DNA of 64,000 nt from Methanobacteriaceae archaeon (GTDB lineage Archaea > Methanobacteriota > Methanobacteria > Methanobacteriales > Methanobacteriaceae): positions 1 through 64,000 of the forward strand of contig JAHKLT010000027.1 of the NCBI GenBank assembly GCA_020854915.1. The letters run 5' to 3'. The first letter of the stretch is position 1, and each line of letters starts with the position of its first letter. Of the stretch, positions 9,221 through 19,260 are shown one piece after another. The notes under the pieces were generated by a model. That model was given only the letters and a program-made list of their open reading frames with translations, ran no database searches and was not told the origin of the DNA. Position numbers and translations under genes: made by a program.

Positions 9221-10687
9221 ATGAATATAGAGGTTTATGATAAATGTTTAGTTATAGATTTAACCCATGGTGGAATTAATATAGCTTCACAAATAAGTAA
9301 AAAAAAGCTATTTAAAAAAGTTTATGCTTATGATATTTATAAAACATTAAATCAGCAAGATATTAATTTATTAAATTATAATAATGTTGAAATTATTGAT
9401 GATTTATCAATATTAGAAGGAGATATATTAATCATCTCTCCAGTTCATTTATCTTTAAGTGAAGATGAAATAAAAGAAAAAATCAACAATAAATATAATC
9501 ATTACAAATTTATAAATCATCATGAAGCTGTAAAATTAATTTTAGAAGATTACCTTAAAACAAATGAAGATATATTAAATATCGAAGTAACAGGAGTAAA
9601 AGGTAAAACTAGTTCTGTTTTTATGTTAAATGAAATATTTAAAGATAATAATACTTTAATTTTGACTAGTATTGGGGCATTTTTATTTAAAGATAAAAAA
9701 AGATATTTACTTAAACAAGATATAAGTATAACTCCAGCAAACATATTAAATACTATAAACCTTGCAGAAAAAGTTACAAATCCGCCATGCCAAGTTTCAA
9801 AATCATGCACTATAAAAGGTCCGGAATATAAAACAAGTATCATTGAAAATTCATTAGGAGCAAGTGGTATTGGAGATATTGGTCTTTTAACCAATATCAT
9901 TGAAAATTATAAAATAGCTAATAATAAAAAAGATGCAAAAGAAGCTAAAAAACAAATTTTTAATTGTAAAAAAGTAGTAATTGAATATGAAACCTTAAAA
10001 AAATTTTATACTGATGAATCTTTGAAATATCAATCAAAGATCAATACTTTTTCTTTAGATAAAAATAATATTGAAGCTAATTTAGTTTTAAAAGGTGTTA
10101 AATACAATTTAGAGAAATCTGAAATTAAAATTGAATATAAAGATATTTTAACAATAACTAATGAAAAAGTTTCAGGTTCTATGAAATTTCAAGGATTTGC
10201 TCTTGGAAAACATCATGTGCAAAATATATTAGGTGTAGTATGTACAGCATTATGTTCCAATATAAGTGAAGATGTAATAAAAAAAGGATTAAATAATTTT
10301 AAAGGTATTCCTGGAAGAAGTTCTATTAAAAAAGTTAATGGTAAAAATATAATAGAAGAAATAAATCCAGGGATTAATGTTGAATCAATTAAAGCATCTG
10401 TAGATATGATAAAAAATCTAAAAAATTATACTATTATGATTGGTGGAAAATATGGTATAAGTTGTGAAGAGATTAATGAAGAAAAATTAGCTAATTATTT
10501 AGATAAAATTGCTGAAAAATATGATATTATTTTATTTGGAGATCTTGGAAAAGGTGTTTTAAAAAAAATGACAAAGAAATTAGAATTTATAAATAGTTAT
10601 ATGGATATTCAAAAAATTGCAAAAGACAGTAAAAAGAATGTTTTATACATTTACAGGTCTAATTATAAAGAATTATCAAAAAGATAA
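9221..10687 (+). CDS. cfbE: Mur-ligase-family coenzyme F430 synthetase (CfbE-like)
   Basis: 488 residues of the Mur ligase superfamily. A P-loop in EVTGVKGKTSSVFML lies about residues 123-137, LGKHHVQNILGV is the central-domain signature, and a C-terminal domain starts near GIPGRSSIKK. In methanogens a MurD-like protein of this type (CfbE) closes the last ring of the nickel cofactor F430 of methyl-coenzyme M reductase. The gene is 9 bases after the NAD kinase gene. HemC, an early enzyme of the same tetrapyrrole route, is 530 bases downstream, which supports the assignment. Cell-wall Mur ligases of pseudomurein are the main alternative. Confidence 0.7.
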   Translation: MNIEVYDKCLVIDLTHGGINIASQISKKKLFKKVYAYDIYKTLNQQDINLLNYNNVEIIDDLSILEGDILIISPVHLSLSEDEIKEKINNKYNHYKFINHHEAVKLILEDYLKTNEDILNIEVTGVKGKTSSVFMLNEIFKDNNTLILTSIGAFLFKDKKRYLLKQDISITPANILNTINLAEKVTNPPCQVSKSCTIKGPEYKTSIIENSLGASGIGDIGLLTNIIENYKIANNKKDAKEAKKQIFNCKKVVIEYETLKKFYTDESLKYQSKINTFSLDKNNIEANLVLKGVKYNLEKSEIKIEYKDILTITNEKVSGSMKFQGFALGKHHVQNILGVVCTALCSNISEDVIKKGLNNFKGIPGRSSIKKVNGKNIIEEINPGINVESIKASVDMIKNLKNYTIMIGGKYGISCEEINEEKLANYLDKIAEKYDIILFGDLGKGVLKKMTKKLEFINSYMDIQKIAKDSKKNVLYIYRSNYKELSKR

Positions 10688-10740
10688 GTCGAAAAATTTT
10701 TATAATTTTAAATTAAAAAATAATAAACACGTGGTTAAAT

Positions 10741-11004
10741 ATGAAAACTATAATTTTTTGTCAAAGTTGTGGAATGCCTCTTGAAAATGATAATAAAGGA
10801 ACAGAAAAAGATATGAGTAAAAGTAATGAATATTGCAAATACTGTTATGAAAAAGGTGAATTTAAAAAGGAATTAACAATGGGACAAATGATTAAAACTA
10901 ATCTTAAATATATGAAAGATAATACTTCAGATTTTAATGAAACCGATGCATTTAATCAAATGAACAGATTTTTTCCTACATTAAAAAGATGGAAAAAAGA
11001 TTAA
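10741..11004 (+). CDS. Small zinc-ribbon protein
   Basis: 87 residues with two CxxC pairs (CQSCGMPL and CKYC) about 26 residues apart, the putative zinc-ribbon fold seen in many archaeal and bacterial proteins of this size (Zn_ribbon_2 type), then a basic helical tail. Function unknown. It lies between CfbE and HemC; about 210 bases of AT-rich sequence without a gene (11005-11218) separate it from HemC. Confidence 0.75.
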   Translation: MKTIIFCQSCGMPLENDNKGTEKDMSKSNEYCKYCYEKGEFKKELTMGQMIKTNLKYMKDNTSDFNETDAFNQMNRFFPTLKRWKKD

Positions 11005-11218
11005 TTAAAAATCATTTATATAAGCCCAATTTAGATGAAAACATATTTAACAATCTAAAATATTTTTATAATTTATATACTATTTTTTAAAATTAACATA
11101 TTTTATCTCTAAAAACATTTAAATTTAGAATATCTTTATTTATTATTAAATACAAATTTTATATATTAAATAAAATTATAATTATTATTAAAGATTTCTA
11201 AAAATTGGAGTTGATTTA

Positions 11219-12088
11219 TTGATTATTGGAACTAGAGGAAGTCAATTAGCCCTTGTTCAAACCAATTTCATAGCGAAAGAATTATCTAAATTAACAAATA
11301 TAAAAATTGATAAAAATATAATTAAAACAAAAGGAGATAAAATTACAAACTCCCAATTATATAATATGGATTCTAAAGGACTTTTTACCAAAGAATTAGA
11401 TAAATCTGTTCTTGAAGAAGAAGTTGATTTAGCAGTACATAGTTTAAAAGATGTTCCAACTGATTTAGATGAAGATCTTAAAATTACTGCTGTCCCTCAA
11501 CGAGAATCCCCAAATGAAGTGTTAATCTCTACAAAGACTTGGGAAGAATTAAAATCTGGTTCCACACTTGGAACTAGTAGTTTAAGACGAGAAGCTTTTT
11601 GTAATCATTATGAAAAAGGATTTGAATTAAAACCCATTCGTGGAAATATCGAAACACGGATTAATAAAGTTATGGATGGAGAAGTAGATGCTACCATTAT
11701 GGCTCAAGCTGGACTTAAAAGATTAAATTTAACAGAAAATATAAAAACAATATTTCCAACAAATTATATAACTCCTGCAGCAGGCCAAGGAGCATTAGCT
11801 ATTATAACAAGAAAAGATTCTGATAAAATAGATATTATTTCGAAGTTAAATGATGATAAAACTTATTATTCTGTTTTAGCTGAAAAAACCGTTTTAAAAG
11901 AAATTGGTGTTGGTTGCCAATGGCCAATTGGTTCAATAGCTACAATAAAAAATAATCAATTAGAACTTTATTCTATATTATTAACTCAAGATGGAGAAAT
12001 TTTAGGAAAAAATAATATTAAAGGATCTATAAAAGATGGAGAAAAAATAGGTCAAAAAATTGGAAAAAAATTTAAAGATTATATTTAA
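11219..12088 (+). CDS. hemC: Hydroxymethylbilane synthase (porphobilinogen deaminase)
   Basis: 289 residues. It opens MIIGTRGSQLALVQTN, has DLAVHSLKDVPT and RRGNIETRI-type substrate-binding motifs (here KPIRGNIETRI), and GVGCQWPIGS carries the cysteine that holds the dipyrromethane cofactor. It polymerises four porphobilinogens; in a methanogen the product goes to F430 and corrinoids. The start is a TTG at 11219, eight bases after a clear GGAG at 11207-11210; no ATG start is available there. The length is slightly short but normal for archaea. Confidence 0.93.
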   Translation: MIIGTRGSQLALVQTNFIAKELSKLTNIKIDKNIIKTKGDKITNSQLYNMDSKGLFTKELDKSVLEEEVDLAVHSLKDVPTDLDEDLKITAVPQRESPNEVLISTKTWEELKSGSTLGTSSLRREAFCNHYEKGFELKPIRGNIETRINKVMDGEVDATIMAQAGLKRLNLTENIKTIFPTNYITPAAGQGALAIITRKDSDKIDIISKLNDDKTYYSVLAEKTVLKEIGVGCQWPIGSIATIKNNQLELYSILLTQDGEILGKNNIKGSIKDGEKIGQKIGKKFKDYI

Positions 12089-12103
12089 TTAGGAGAAATT
12101 ATT

Positions 12104-13057
12104 ATGAAATTTATAAATGTTGGTGTTATAGGTGTTGGAGCAATGGGTTATAACCATGCACGTGTTTATTATAGATTAGAAAATGCTAATTTAGTAGCTG
12201 TTTCTGATGTTAGTGAACGTACCTTAAATAAAGTATGTAAAAAATATGATGCTAAAGGATATGATGATTATTCAGATTTACTTAAAGATCCAGAAATAGA
12301 AGTTGTAAGTGTTTGTGTACCTACAACTAACCATCATAAAGTAGTTATGGAAGCTATAGAACATGGAAAACATGTACTTGTTGAAAAACCAATAGCTTTT
12401 ACTTTAGAAGAAGCTGAAGAAATGATAGCTGCTGCAAAAGAAAAAGGAGTTATTCTTGGAACTGGACATGTTGAAAGATTTAATCCTGCTGTTCAAAAAG
12501 CAAAAGAATTAATAGAAAATGATGTAATTGGAGATGTTGTATCTGCATCTGCAAAAAGAGTAGGTCCATTTCCTCCAAGGATTAAAGATGTAGGAGTAAC
12601 TATTGATTTAGCTATTCATGATTTAGATGTTATGTATTATCTTTTTGATGAAGATGTAAACCAAATATATGCAACAATGGGAAGTATTCTAGAAAAATGT
12701 GGTTATGAAGACCATGCAGAAATAATGGTGAATTTCCAATATGGTATAACTGGAATACTTGAAGTAAATTGGTTAACTCCGTATAAAAGAAGAGAAATAG
12801 AGATTACAGGAACAGATGGTATAATTTCTGTAGATTATATTGAACAAAATATTGATGTTTATGGTAAATTTGCACAGGATATAGAAATGAAACATGAAGA
12901 ACCATTAAAAGAAGAATTAAAATCATTCCTAAATTCTGTTGCAAATGGAGAAGAACCAATTATAACTGGAGAAGATGGACTTAATGCCCTTAAAATGGTT
13001 ATTTCAGCACAAAAATCTTCAAAAGAAAAAAGACCAATAAATTTTGATGAACTATAA
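12104..13057 (+). CDS. Gfo/Idh/MocA-family NAD(P)-dependent oxidoreductase
   Basis: 317 residues. The N-terminal Rossmann domain has [24 protein letters not shown] holds the conserved EKP lysine, and [11 protein letters not shown] the family's His-Asp pair in the C-terminal domain. Relatives oxidise or reduce sugars, including a methanogen UDP-GlcNAc 3-dehydrogenase used for surface glycans; the substrate here is not determined. The gene begins 15 bases after hemC with an AGGAG ribosome site and is followed closely by the GfcR-like gene. Confidence 0.85.
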   Translation: MKFINVGVIGVGAMGYNHARVYYRLENANLVAVSDVSERTLNKVCKKYDAKGYDDYSDLLKDPEIEVVSVCVPTTNHHKVVMEAIEHGKHVLVEKPIAFTLEEAEEMIAAAKEKGVILGTGHVERFNPAVQKAKELIENDVIGDVVSASAKRVGPFPPRIKDVGVTIDLAIHDLDVMYYLFDEDVNQIYATMGSILEKCGYEDHAEIMVNFQYGITGILEVNWLTPYKRREIEITGTDGIISVDYIEQNIDVYGKFAQDIEMKHEEPLKEELKSFLNSVANGEEPIITGEDGLNALKMVISAQKSSKEKRPINFDEL

Positions 13058-13070
13058 TTATGGTGAAACA

Positions 13071-13679
13071 ATGAAAGATAAATTAATCAAAAAAGCTCAA
13101 GATCTCAGATCACATGGTTTTACAACTGGAGAAATAGCTGATGAGTTAAATGTTTCAATAGACACTGCAAGATGGTTAACTTTACAAAAATCAACTGAAA
13201 AAAAATCTGATGCACCAATTGACTTTGCGATTAATTGGAAAAATTTAGGTGGAAATTCAACTCGTTTAAAACATGTTTCTAGTGCCTTAAGTGATGTTGC
13301 ACTATCTCATGGAGAAGCAGATGTCATAGTAGGCATAGCTATCAGTGGAATACCATTTGCAACTATGATGGCAGAAAGTTTATGTGAAATATCTGAAAAA
13401 GGAACATCACTTGCAGTTTTTCATCCAAACAAGCATAGAAAAGAAATGGACACTGGTGATGGAGCTATTAGTGGAAATTTTGGTTCTGTAAATGGAAAAA
13501 AAGTAGTTATAGTTGATGATGTTATAACAAGTGGAAATACTGTAAAAGAAGTAATTAGATCTGTAAAAGAAAGTGGAGGAGAACCGTTAGTTGTAACTGT
13601 TTTAATAGATAAAGCTGGTTTATCTGAAATTGATGGTGTTCCTATAGAATCATTAATAAAAGTAACTAGATTAGATTAG
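13071..13679 (+). CDS. gfcR: GfcR-type regulator / orotate phosphoribosyltransferase-like protein
   Basis: About 202 residues from the ATG at 13071, preceded by GGTGA. An earlier ATG at 13044 would overlap the upstream gene and is less likely. The N-terminus is a helix-turn-helix ([20 protein letters not shown]) and the rest a type-I phosphoribosyltransferase domain with the PRPP loop [14 protein letters not shown]. In haloarchaea this architecture (GfcR) is a sugar-metabolism transcription activator; here it may regulate neighbouring sugar or nucleotide genes. Its 3' end overlaps the convergent membrane-protein gene by 14 bases. Confidence 0.8.
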   Translation: MKDKLIKKAQDLRSHGFTTGEIADELNVSIDTARWLTLQKSTEKKSDAPIDFAINWKNLGGNSTRLKHVSSALSDVALSHGEADVIVGIAISGIPFATMMAESLCEISEKGTSLAVFHPNKHRKEMDTGDGAISGNFGSVNGKKVVIVDDVITSGNTVKEVIRSVKESGGEPLVVTVLIDKAGLSEIDGVPIESLIKVTRLD

Positions 13680-14109
13680 TGTAAGAAATACCAGATGAAT
13701 TCGCATATTTTTCAAATCCACCAATATTTTTTTCACCATATTCTCTAGCACTTTCTATTTTATCATCATTTTGATAAATAAAATTGTATATTATTTCTTT
13801 TATATATTTTACTTTTTCTTCAATTATTACTATAATTTCTGGAGAATTTTTTCCCTGATTTTCTTCTGAAATATCATTTGACTCAGTAATACCACTAGAT
13901 ATATCATTTAACATAAATAAACCCATAATGATAAAAATTAAAAATATAATAGCTATAATAATTCCTATTTTAGCAGCAGTAGACATTCCTTTATTTTCTT
14001 TTCTATAATAATCTCTTTCTCTTTCATCTAAATTTCTTTCTCTTCTCGACAATTCTTGTTCTTTTTTATATAATTCTTCATCGAAAGGTGGATAATCCCT
14101 TCTTCTCAT
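13666..14109 (-). CDS. Single-span membrane protein with charged N-terminal coiled coil
   Basis: 147 residues, not recognised. Residues ~1-42 are rich in Arg/Glu/Tyr and predicted coiled coil ([19 protein letters not shown]); a hydrophobic span follows ([20 protein letters not shown], about 47-66), and the remainder is polar and probably outside the cell. The next gene on the same strand is the glutamate synthase-like gene more than 150 bases away, so it is probably a single-gene unit. AT-rich non-coding sequence (14110-14266) precedes it. Confidence 0.65.
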   Translation of the reverse strand: MRRRDYPPFDEELYKKEQELSRRERNLDERERDYYRKENKGMSTAAKIGIIIAIIFLIFIIMGLFMLNDISSGITESNDISEENQGKNSPEIIVIIEEKVKYIKEIIYNFIYQNDDKIESAREYGEKNIGGFEKYANSSGISYTNLI

Positions 14110-14266
14110 AATAAATCACCTCAAAAAAATTAGATTGAAAATATTTATTATATCTAAATATGTTTATTATTTAATATAAAATTTTCGTTATAAATTAAAA
14201 ATATGAATAAAAAATAGAAATTATTATAAAAATTATAAAAAGTGTTAGATAAATTAAAAATTTAAT

Positions 14267-15523
14267 TTATCTTCCAACTAACTTTAAATCAGTTTGTGCA
14301 ACAGTTTCAGTATCTAAAGCTCTTAGATCTGATCTGTTGAAATTTTTGATATCACTATGGCCTGCAAGTTGTGCAAGCATTTTTGCCTCTTCAGTCATAG
14401 CATTAATATAATTAGCTACTTGTTTAGCTGCAATATCAATATTACATTTTTCTTCAAGTTCAGGAATCTGAGTTGCAATACCTACTGGACATTTTCCAAT
14501 ATGACATAATCTACAACCAATACAACCCATAGCTATCATAGCACCTGTACCCACATATACTGCATCTGCACCCATAGCCATAGCTTTAGCTACATCTCCA
14601 CCATTACGGATTCCACCAGTAATGATTAAATCAACATCATCTTTAGCCCCAATTTCTTCTAAAGTACTAACAGCTTGATTAAGAGCAGGTAATGTAGGTA
14701 CACCAGTTTGTTCAATAACAACTTCAGGAGCTGCACCAGTTCCACCTTCCATACCATCAAGAGAAATAATATCTGCACCAGCTTCATAAGCTATTTTAAC
14801 ATCTTCATCAATACGACCAGGACCTAATTTTAAAATAATAGGAATTTTCCAATCAGTAACTTCCCTTATAAGTTCAATATGTTTAGCTAAATCTCCATCA
14901 TTCGGAGCATCTAAAAATCTACAAGGACTTAATGCATCAGTTCCTTCAGGAATTTCTCTAATCTCAGCAATATCTGGTGAAACTTTCTCTGCAAGCAAAT
15001 GCCCCCCCATACCTGGTTTTGCACCTTGACCAACTTTAACTTCAATAGCATCACCACTGTTTAAGTATTTTGAGGAAACACCAAATCTACCAGATGAATA
15101 CTGTACAACAAGATTATCAGCCATTGTTCTCTCATCAGGAAGCATACCCCCCTCACCAGTATTAGCTGCAGAACCTGACATAGCACTTCCTTTAGCCATA
15201 GCTAATTTACAACTTTTACTTAATGCACCAAAAGACATTCCAGCTATTAAAACAGGAGTTTTTAATTCTAATGGATTATCACAGAAACGTGTACCTAATG
15301 TTACACTTGTATCACATTTTTCTCTGTATTTATCTACAGGTGCAACAGATGCTTGACCAGGCAAAATAATTACATCATCAAAAGTTTTAATTTGTCTTTC
15401 TGCACCAAATCCTCTTAAAGAATACTCTCCAGTTCTTGCATTATGGCGAACTTGTTTAATTGTTTCTGTATTCCAAATATAACCAGCATTCATTATTCTT
15501 TTCTCATTTGTCATATAAATCAT
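14267..15523 (-). CDS. Glutamate synthase FMN-domain protein (GltB2-like)
   Basis: 418 residues corresponding to the FMN-binding synthase barrel of glutamate synthase. It has SGSAANTGEGGM, KYLNSGDAIEVKVGQGAKPG, SLDGMEGGTGAAPE and ITGGIRNGGDVAKAMAMGADAVYVGTG. Near the C-terminus, CIGCRLCHIGKCP supplies an iron-sulfur cysteine set. In many archaea glutamate synthase is split into separate amidotransferase, synthase and GXGXG genes; this is the synthase part, last of a three-gene unit with a ferredoxin and a GXGXG protein. No glutamine amidotransferase part is present in the window. Confidence 0.85.
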   Translation of the reverse strand: MIYMTNEKRIMNAGYIWNTETIKQVRHNARTGEYSLRGFGAERQIKTFDDVIILPGQASVAPVDKYREKCDTSVTLGTRFCDNPLELKTPVLIAGMSFGALSKSCKLAMAKGSAMSGSAANTGEGGMLPDERTMADNLVVQYSSGRFGVSSKYLNSGDAIEVKVGQGAKPGMGGHLLAEKVSPDIAEIREIPEGTDALSPCRFLDAPNDGDLAKHIELIREVTDWKIPIILKLGPGRIDEDVKIAYEAGADIISLDGMEGGTGAAPEVVIEQTGVPTLPALNQAVSTLEEIGAKDDVDLIITGGIRNGGDVAKAMAMGADAVYVGTGAMIAMGCIGCRLCHIGKCPVGIATQIPELEEKCNIDIAAKQVANYINAMTEEAKMLAQLAGHSDIKNFNRSDLRALDTETVAQTDLKLVGR

Positions 15524-15534
15524 CAGCCATTAAT

Positions 15535-15933
15535 TTATAAAGCATTCACCAATTCTAAACAATTTCTTTTACAAGAACTAACACATGCAGGTGTATCTCC
15601 TGTCTTTTCAATACATTGTCTATTACATTTAAGTGCATTTTTCTCTTCAGTATAATCTATAGCACCTATAGGGCATACAGATATACAAAGCTTACAACCA
15701 ACACAATCATTTTCATCTAAACATACAATATCTGAAAGTTTTGTAATAGCATCACTAGAACAAGCTTTACCACATCTAGGATCTTCACAATTACGACAAG
15801 TTATTGAAAGATAACCTTCTTCAGTATCAAGAATCTTTATAACGCTTGAACCATCGTTATATTCCTTACAAGCTTCTACACAATCCATACATCCAATACA
15901 ATCATTTGATTTTGTTAATAAAATTTGACTCAT
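15535..15933 (-). CDS. 4Fe-4S ferredoxin-like subunit (short copy)
   Basis: 132 residues with several CxxCxxC-type clusters (CIGCMDCVEACK, CRNCEDPRCGKAC, CVGCKLCISVCP) plus C-terminal cysteines, enough for about four [4Fe-4S] clusters as in HycB-like electron carriers. It probably delivers electrons to the FMN synthase domain encoded 11 bases downstream. Its whole length aligns with the first ~130 residues of the longer protein at 16984-17841, with clearly more divergence than between the adjacent GXGXG copies. Start ATG has an AGGAGG site. Confidence 0.85.
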   Translation of the reverse strand: MSQILLTKSNDCIGCMDCVEACKEYNDGSSVIKILDTEEGYLSITCRNCEDPRCGKACSSDAITKLSDIVCLDENDCVGCKLCISVCPIGAIDYTEEKNALKCNRQCIEKTGDTPACVSSCKRNCLELVNAL

Positions 15934-15964
15934 TTTTTTCCTCCTTAAAATATTAATTTATTAA

Positions 15965-16636
15965 TTATTCATCTCCATAAAATGGCCTTGTTTTATCATG
16001 AACAATTTTAGTAAACTTAGATGGGTCAGCATCAATATCATACTTTGAAAACAAATTTTGCAATTTAGTAATATCTCGGTTAGCCATATTTGCAGTTTTA
16101 GCATTAAAACCTAATTCAAAATCACCACCAACATAAATAGTACCTCCAACCATCCATTCACCAGTTTCAGAACCAGCATTACCAGTTATAATTATATCAC
16201 CATGAAGCATGAACAAACCAGAAGAATCACGAATATCACCATCAACCAATATAACTCCTCCTTTATTTAATTGGCCAACAGCATCACCAGCATTACCTTT
16301 AATAACAATATTACCCCCACGAAGACCAAATCCAGCACCATCACCAACAGATCCACTAACAACAATCTCCCCACGAGTCATATTATTACCAACATAACGT
16401 TGACAAAAACCATCTACTTCAATCTCAGCACCATCATTCAAAGCACCAATAAAATCTCCAAACTCACCTTCAAGCAAAAAATGAGAATCATTCTGAACAC
16501 CAACAACAATAGAATCTAATTGCTTAACAGAACAAACACAAAAATCTTTAAAGTTATTTTCAAGTCCTTTTCTAATCTCACTATTGACATCCCGTGAAGA
16601 ATCTTTCTTATAAACCATAACAACATCTGTAACCAA
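15965..16636 (-). CDS. GXGXG-motif glutamate synthase subunit (copy 1)
   Basis: 223 residues forming the right-handed beta-helix of the glutamate synthase C-terminal domain: repeated G-x-x-G turns such as GSVGDGAGFGLRGG, GNAGDAVGQLNKGG and GNAGSETGEWMVGG. The domain is structural and links the ammonia tunnel. The start is a TTG at 16636, four bases after GGTGA; the second copy has the same GGTGA-TTG arrangement, which supports this choice over the ATG seven codons in. About 95% identical at protein level to the copy at 17901-18569. Confidence 0.85.
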   Translation of the reverse strand: MVTDVVMVYKKDSSRDVNSEIRKGLENNFKDFCVCSVKQLDSIVVGVQNDSHFLLEGEFGDFIGALNDGAEIEVDGFCQRYVGNNMTRGEIVVSGSVGDGAGFGLRGGNIVIKGNAGDAVGQLNKGGVILVDGDIRDSSGLFMLHGDIIITGNAGSETGEWMVGGTIYVGGDFELGFNAKTANMANRDITKLQNLFSKYDIDADPSKFTKIVHDKTRPFYGDE

Positions 16637-16983
16637 ATTATCACCACACTATATGTCTCATTTATAACAAAACATAAATTTTCAATAAGTAATTAAGTAT
16701 TTGAAAAAACTAATTTAAATAATTAACATTTCTAATCATAACAATTTAAAAAAATATTAATAAAATATATTTAAAATTAAAAATAAAATACACAGAAATA
16801 GCTATCCTAATATAAATAATATAAAACAAAGTAATATATAAATACTTAGATAAATAAACAGATAAAGTAATAGAATGAAAGAAAAATAAAAAAATTACTA
16901 AAAAAATAACAAGTCATTAAAAAAAATAAAATTATATAAAAAAAATAAAAATTTTATAAAATAATTAATTGATAATTAAAGTT
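16637..16983. other. AT-rich intergenic region with duplicated leader
   Basis: No gene found. The roughly 80-100 bases next to the GXGXG copy 1 start resemble the region in front of copy 2 (18594-18690), for example a shared ACTAATTTAAAT block, so the tandem duplication carried its promoter. The rest is poly-A/T rich with no hairpin or RNA gene I can support. Confidence 0.5.
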
Positions 16984-17841
16984 TTAACTTTTAGCTTTAT
17001 TTTTTTGCATACCTTTAACAACTGGACATGTAGCAACACATGCATCACATAAAACACAAAGATTTTCATCAATCTTTGGTGTTCTATCAATAAGTTCTAA
17101 AGCATCAGTAGGACAAACATTCTCACATGCACCACAACCAACACATATACCTTCAGTAACTTTTTCAAGTTCAAATGGTGATACACTATCAACATCAATA
17201 TTTCTATCAGTTAAATCTAAATTCTTTTGAGATCCAATTAATACTGGGCATGAACCAACACATTTATCACAAAGAATACATAGATTTTTATCAATAATTG
17301 GTTTTCCTTGGTTCAATGATATTGCATTAGTAGGACAAATGTTTTGACAATTTCCACAAACTGTACAGAAACCATCTAGTAACTCAGCAAATTTAAATGA
17401 AGTAATTTCACCAATTTCTAAAGGTTTTCTAGAACCATTGACTATATCTTTTACATCTATAACTTCCAAACAATCTTTTTCACATGCACTTACACATGCA
17501 GGTGTATCTCCTTCATTTTGGATACATTGTCTATTACATTTAAGCATTCCATCATCATTATAATTGATAGCACCTATTGGACAAACTAACATACATAATT
17601 TACATCCAACGCAAGTATCATCATCAAGAACAACTAAATCTTCAGTTCTTGTTATTGCATCTTTAAAACAAACCTCACCACATCTTGGATTAACACAATT
17701 TTGACAAACAACTGCTGCATATCCATTTGCTGATTTAAAAATATCAATAACACTTGAACCGTTATTATATCCTTTACAAGCTTCTACACAATCCATACAA
17801 CCATCACAAACATCAGGTTTTGTTAAAATAATTTGACTCAT
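16984..17841 (-). CDS. Extended polyferredoxin (long copy)
   Basis: 285 residues. The first ~130 align with the 132-residue ferredoxin at 15535-15933 (shared CMDCVEACK, NPRCG, CVGCKLCMLVCPIGAI and CNRQCI). The extra ~150 residues hold two further double-cluster modules (CTVCGNCQNICP with CILCDKCVGSCP, and CVGCGACENVCP with CVLCDACVATCP). It may carry about eight [4Fe-4S] clusters. It follows GXGXG copy 2 but has no synthase gene after it, so its electron partner is unclear. The extension was either gained in this copy or lost in the other. Confidence 0.82.
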   Translation of the reverse strand: MSQIILTKPDVCDGCMDCVEACKGYNNGSSVIDIFKSANGYAAVVCQNCVNPRCGEVCFKDAITRTEDLVVLDDDTCVGCKLCMLVCPIGAINYNDDGMLKCNRQCIQNEGDTPACVSACEKDCLEVIDVKDIVNGSRKPLEIGEITSFKFAELLDGFCTVCGNCQNICPTNAISLNQGKPIIDKNLCILCDKCVGSCPVLIGSQKNLDLTDRNIDVDSVSPFELEKVTEGICVGCGACENVCPTDALELIDRTPKIDENLCVLCDACVATCPVVKGMQKNKAKS

Positions 17842-17900
17842 ATTTTTATACTCCTTAAAACATTAAACTCAATAAAAATTAAAAATTAAAAATTATATTA

Positions 17901-18569
17901 TTAATCTCCATAGAATGGCCTTGTTTTATCATGAATGATCTTAGTAAACTTAGATGGATCAGCATCAATATCATACTTTAAAAACAAATTTTGCAATTTA
18001 GTAATATCTCGGTTAGCCATATTGGCAGTCTTAGCATTAAAACCTAATTCAAAATCACCACCAACATAGATAATACCTCCAACCATCCATTCACCAGTCT
18101 CAGAACCAGCATCACCAGTTATAATTATATCACCATGAAGCATGAACAAACCAGAAAAATCACGAATATCACCATCAACCAGTACAACACCACCTTTATT
18201 TAATTGGCCAACAGCATCACCAGCGTTACCTTTAATAACAATATTACCCCCACGAAGACCAAAGCCAGCACCATCACCCACAGATCCACTAACAACAATC
18301 TCCCCACTAGTCATATTATTACCAACATAACGTTGACAAAAACCATCTACTTCAATCTCAGCACCATCATTCAAAGCACCAATAAAATCTCCAAACTCAC
18401 CTTCAAGCAAAAAATGAGAAATATTCTGAATACCAACAACAATAGAATCTAATTGCTTAACAGAACAAATACAAAAATCCTTAAAATTATTTTCAAGGCC
18501 TTTTCTAATCTCACTATTGACATCCCGTGAAGAATCCTTCTTATAAATCATAACAACATCTTTAGCCAA
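17901..18569 (-). CDS. GXGXG-motif glutamate synthase subunit (copy 2)
   Basis: About 222 residues from a TTG at 18569 placed four bases after GGTGA, exactly as in copy 1. An ATG at 18593 would add eight residues but would contain the ribosome site. I count about eleven differences from copy 1 over ~217 aligned residues, mostly V/I swaps and single polar changes. The copy is first in a two-gene unit with the long polyferredoxin. Such near identity beside diverged ferredoxins suggests recent gene conversion or strong constraint. Confidence 0.83.
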   Translation of the reverse strand: MAKDVVMIYKKDSSRDVNSEIRKGLENNFKDFCICSVKQLDSIVVGIQNISHFLLEGEFGDFIGALNDGAEIEVDGFCQRYVGNNMTSGEIVVSGSVGDGAGFGLRGGNIVIKGNAGDAVGQLNKGGVVLVDGDIRDFSGLFMLHGDIIITGDAGSETGEWMVGGIIYVGGDFELGFNAKTANMANRDITKLQNLFLKYDIDADPSKFTKIIHDKTRPFYGD

Positions 18570-18879
18570 AATATCACCATAATAATATTTCAAAATTTAA
18601 TGAAATATTTCAATAGTAAATATTTATCTGAAAATACTAATTTAAATATTTAACACTAAAAATCATTATAAATTTATTCTCTAAAAATTCAAATTGTTTA
18701 ATGTTGATAGAGAAATATAAACCTTTATATAATACTTACTATAAATTACAATACATTCAAGTATAAAAAATTTAAATTTATAAACAAATAAAAAAATAAT
18801 ATTGAATAAAAATTTGTTTAATTTCAATTTAATGAAAAAATTAATAAAAAAACATATCAAAATACAAAAAAAGTGAATT

Positions 18880-19260
18880 ATGTCTATTGATACTTATCAA
18901 GTAGAAGGTGTGAAAATGTATAAAAAAATTACATCACAAGATATAAATAAAATTGAAATTCCTAATAATCAATATAATGAAATTAAAAAAGATTATTTTA
19001 CTAAAAAGGAAAATAAATATTGTTTATACAAAAAATATCATATGAAATACAATATATCTAAAGATAATTTCTTAGAACTTCTCGAAAAATTAAAATCTGA
19101 ATTTAACCCAATAAAAAAACAATCCAAATGTAGAATAAAACGAAAAAATAACCAATATAGTTTTTATGATAAACACCCTCTGTCTTATAAAATAGAAGGT
19201 ATTTATCATAATGGATACAAAACAAGTGAATTCCAAAAAATCAAAAGAAAATTTAATTAA
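18880..19260 (+). CDS. Hypothetical basic protein
   Basis: 126 residues from 18880, or 114 from the ATG at 18916, which has a better GGTGTGAAA site. Not recognised: Lys/Tyr/Asn rich, no signal peptide, membrane span or clear motif. Codon use is as AT-rich as the neighbours. It ends eight bases inside the convergent aRF1 gene. About 286 bases of AT-rich sequence (18594-18879) lie upstream, which include the leader of GXGXG copy 2. It may be a lineage-specific gene. Confidence 0.5.
   Translation: MSIDTYQVEGVKMYKKITSQDINKIEIPNNQYNEIKKDYFTKKENKYCLYKKYHMKYNISKDNFLELLEKLKSEFNPIKKQSKCRIKRKNNQYSFYDKHPLSYKIEGIYHNGYKTSEFQKIKRKFN

Noticed and set aside
16209-16519. Plus-strand open frames opposite the GXGXG gene, and their near copies at 18142-18452
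   Set aside because: They are antisense to well-supported GXGXG genes and their similarity follows from the duplication.
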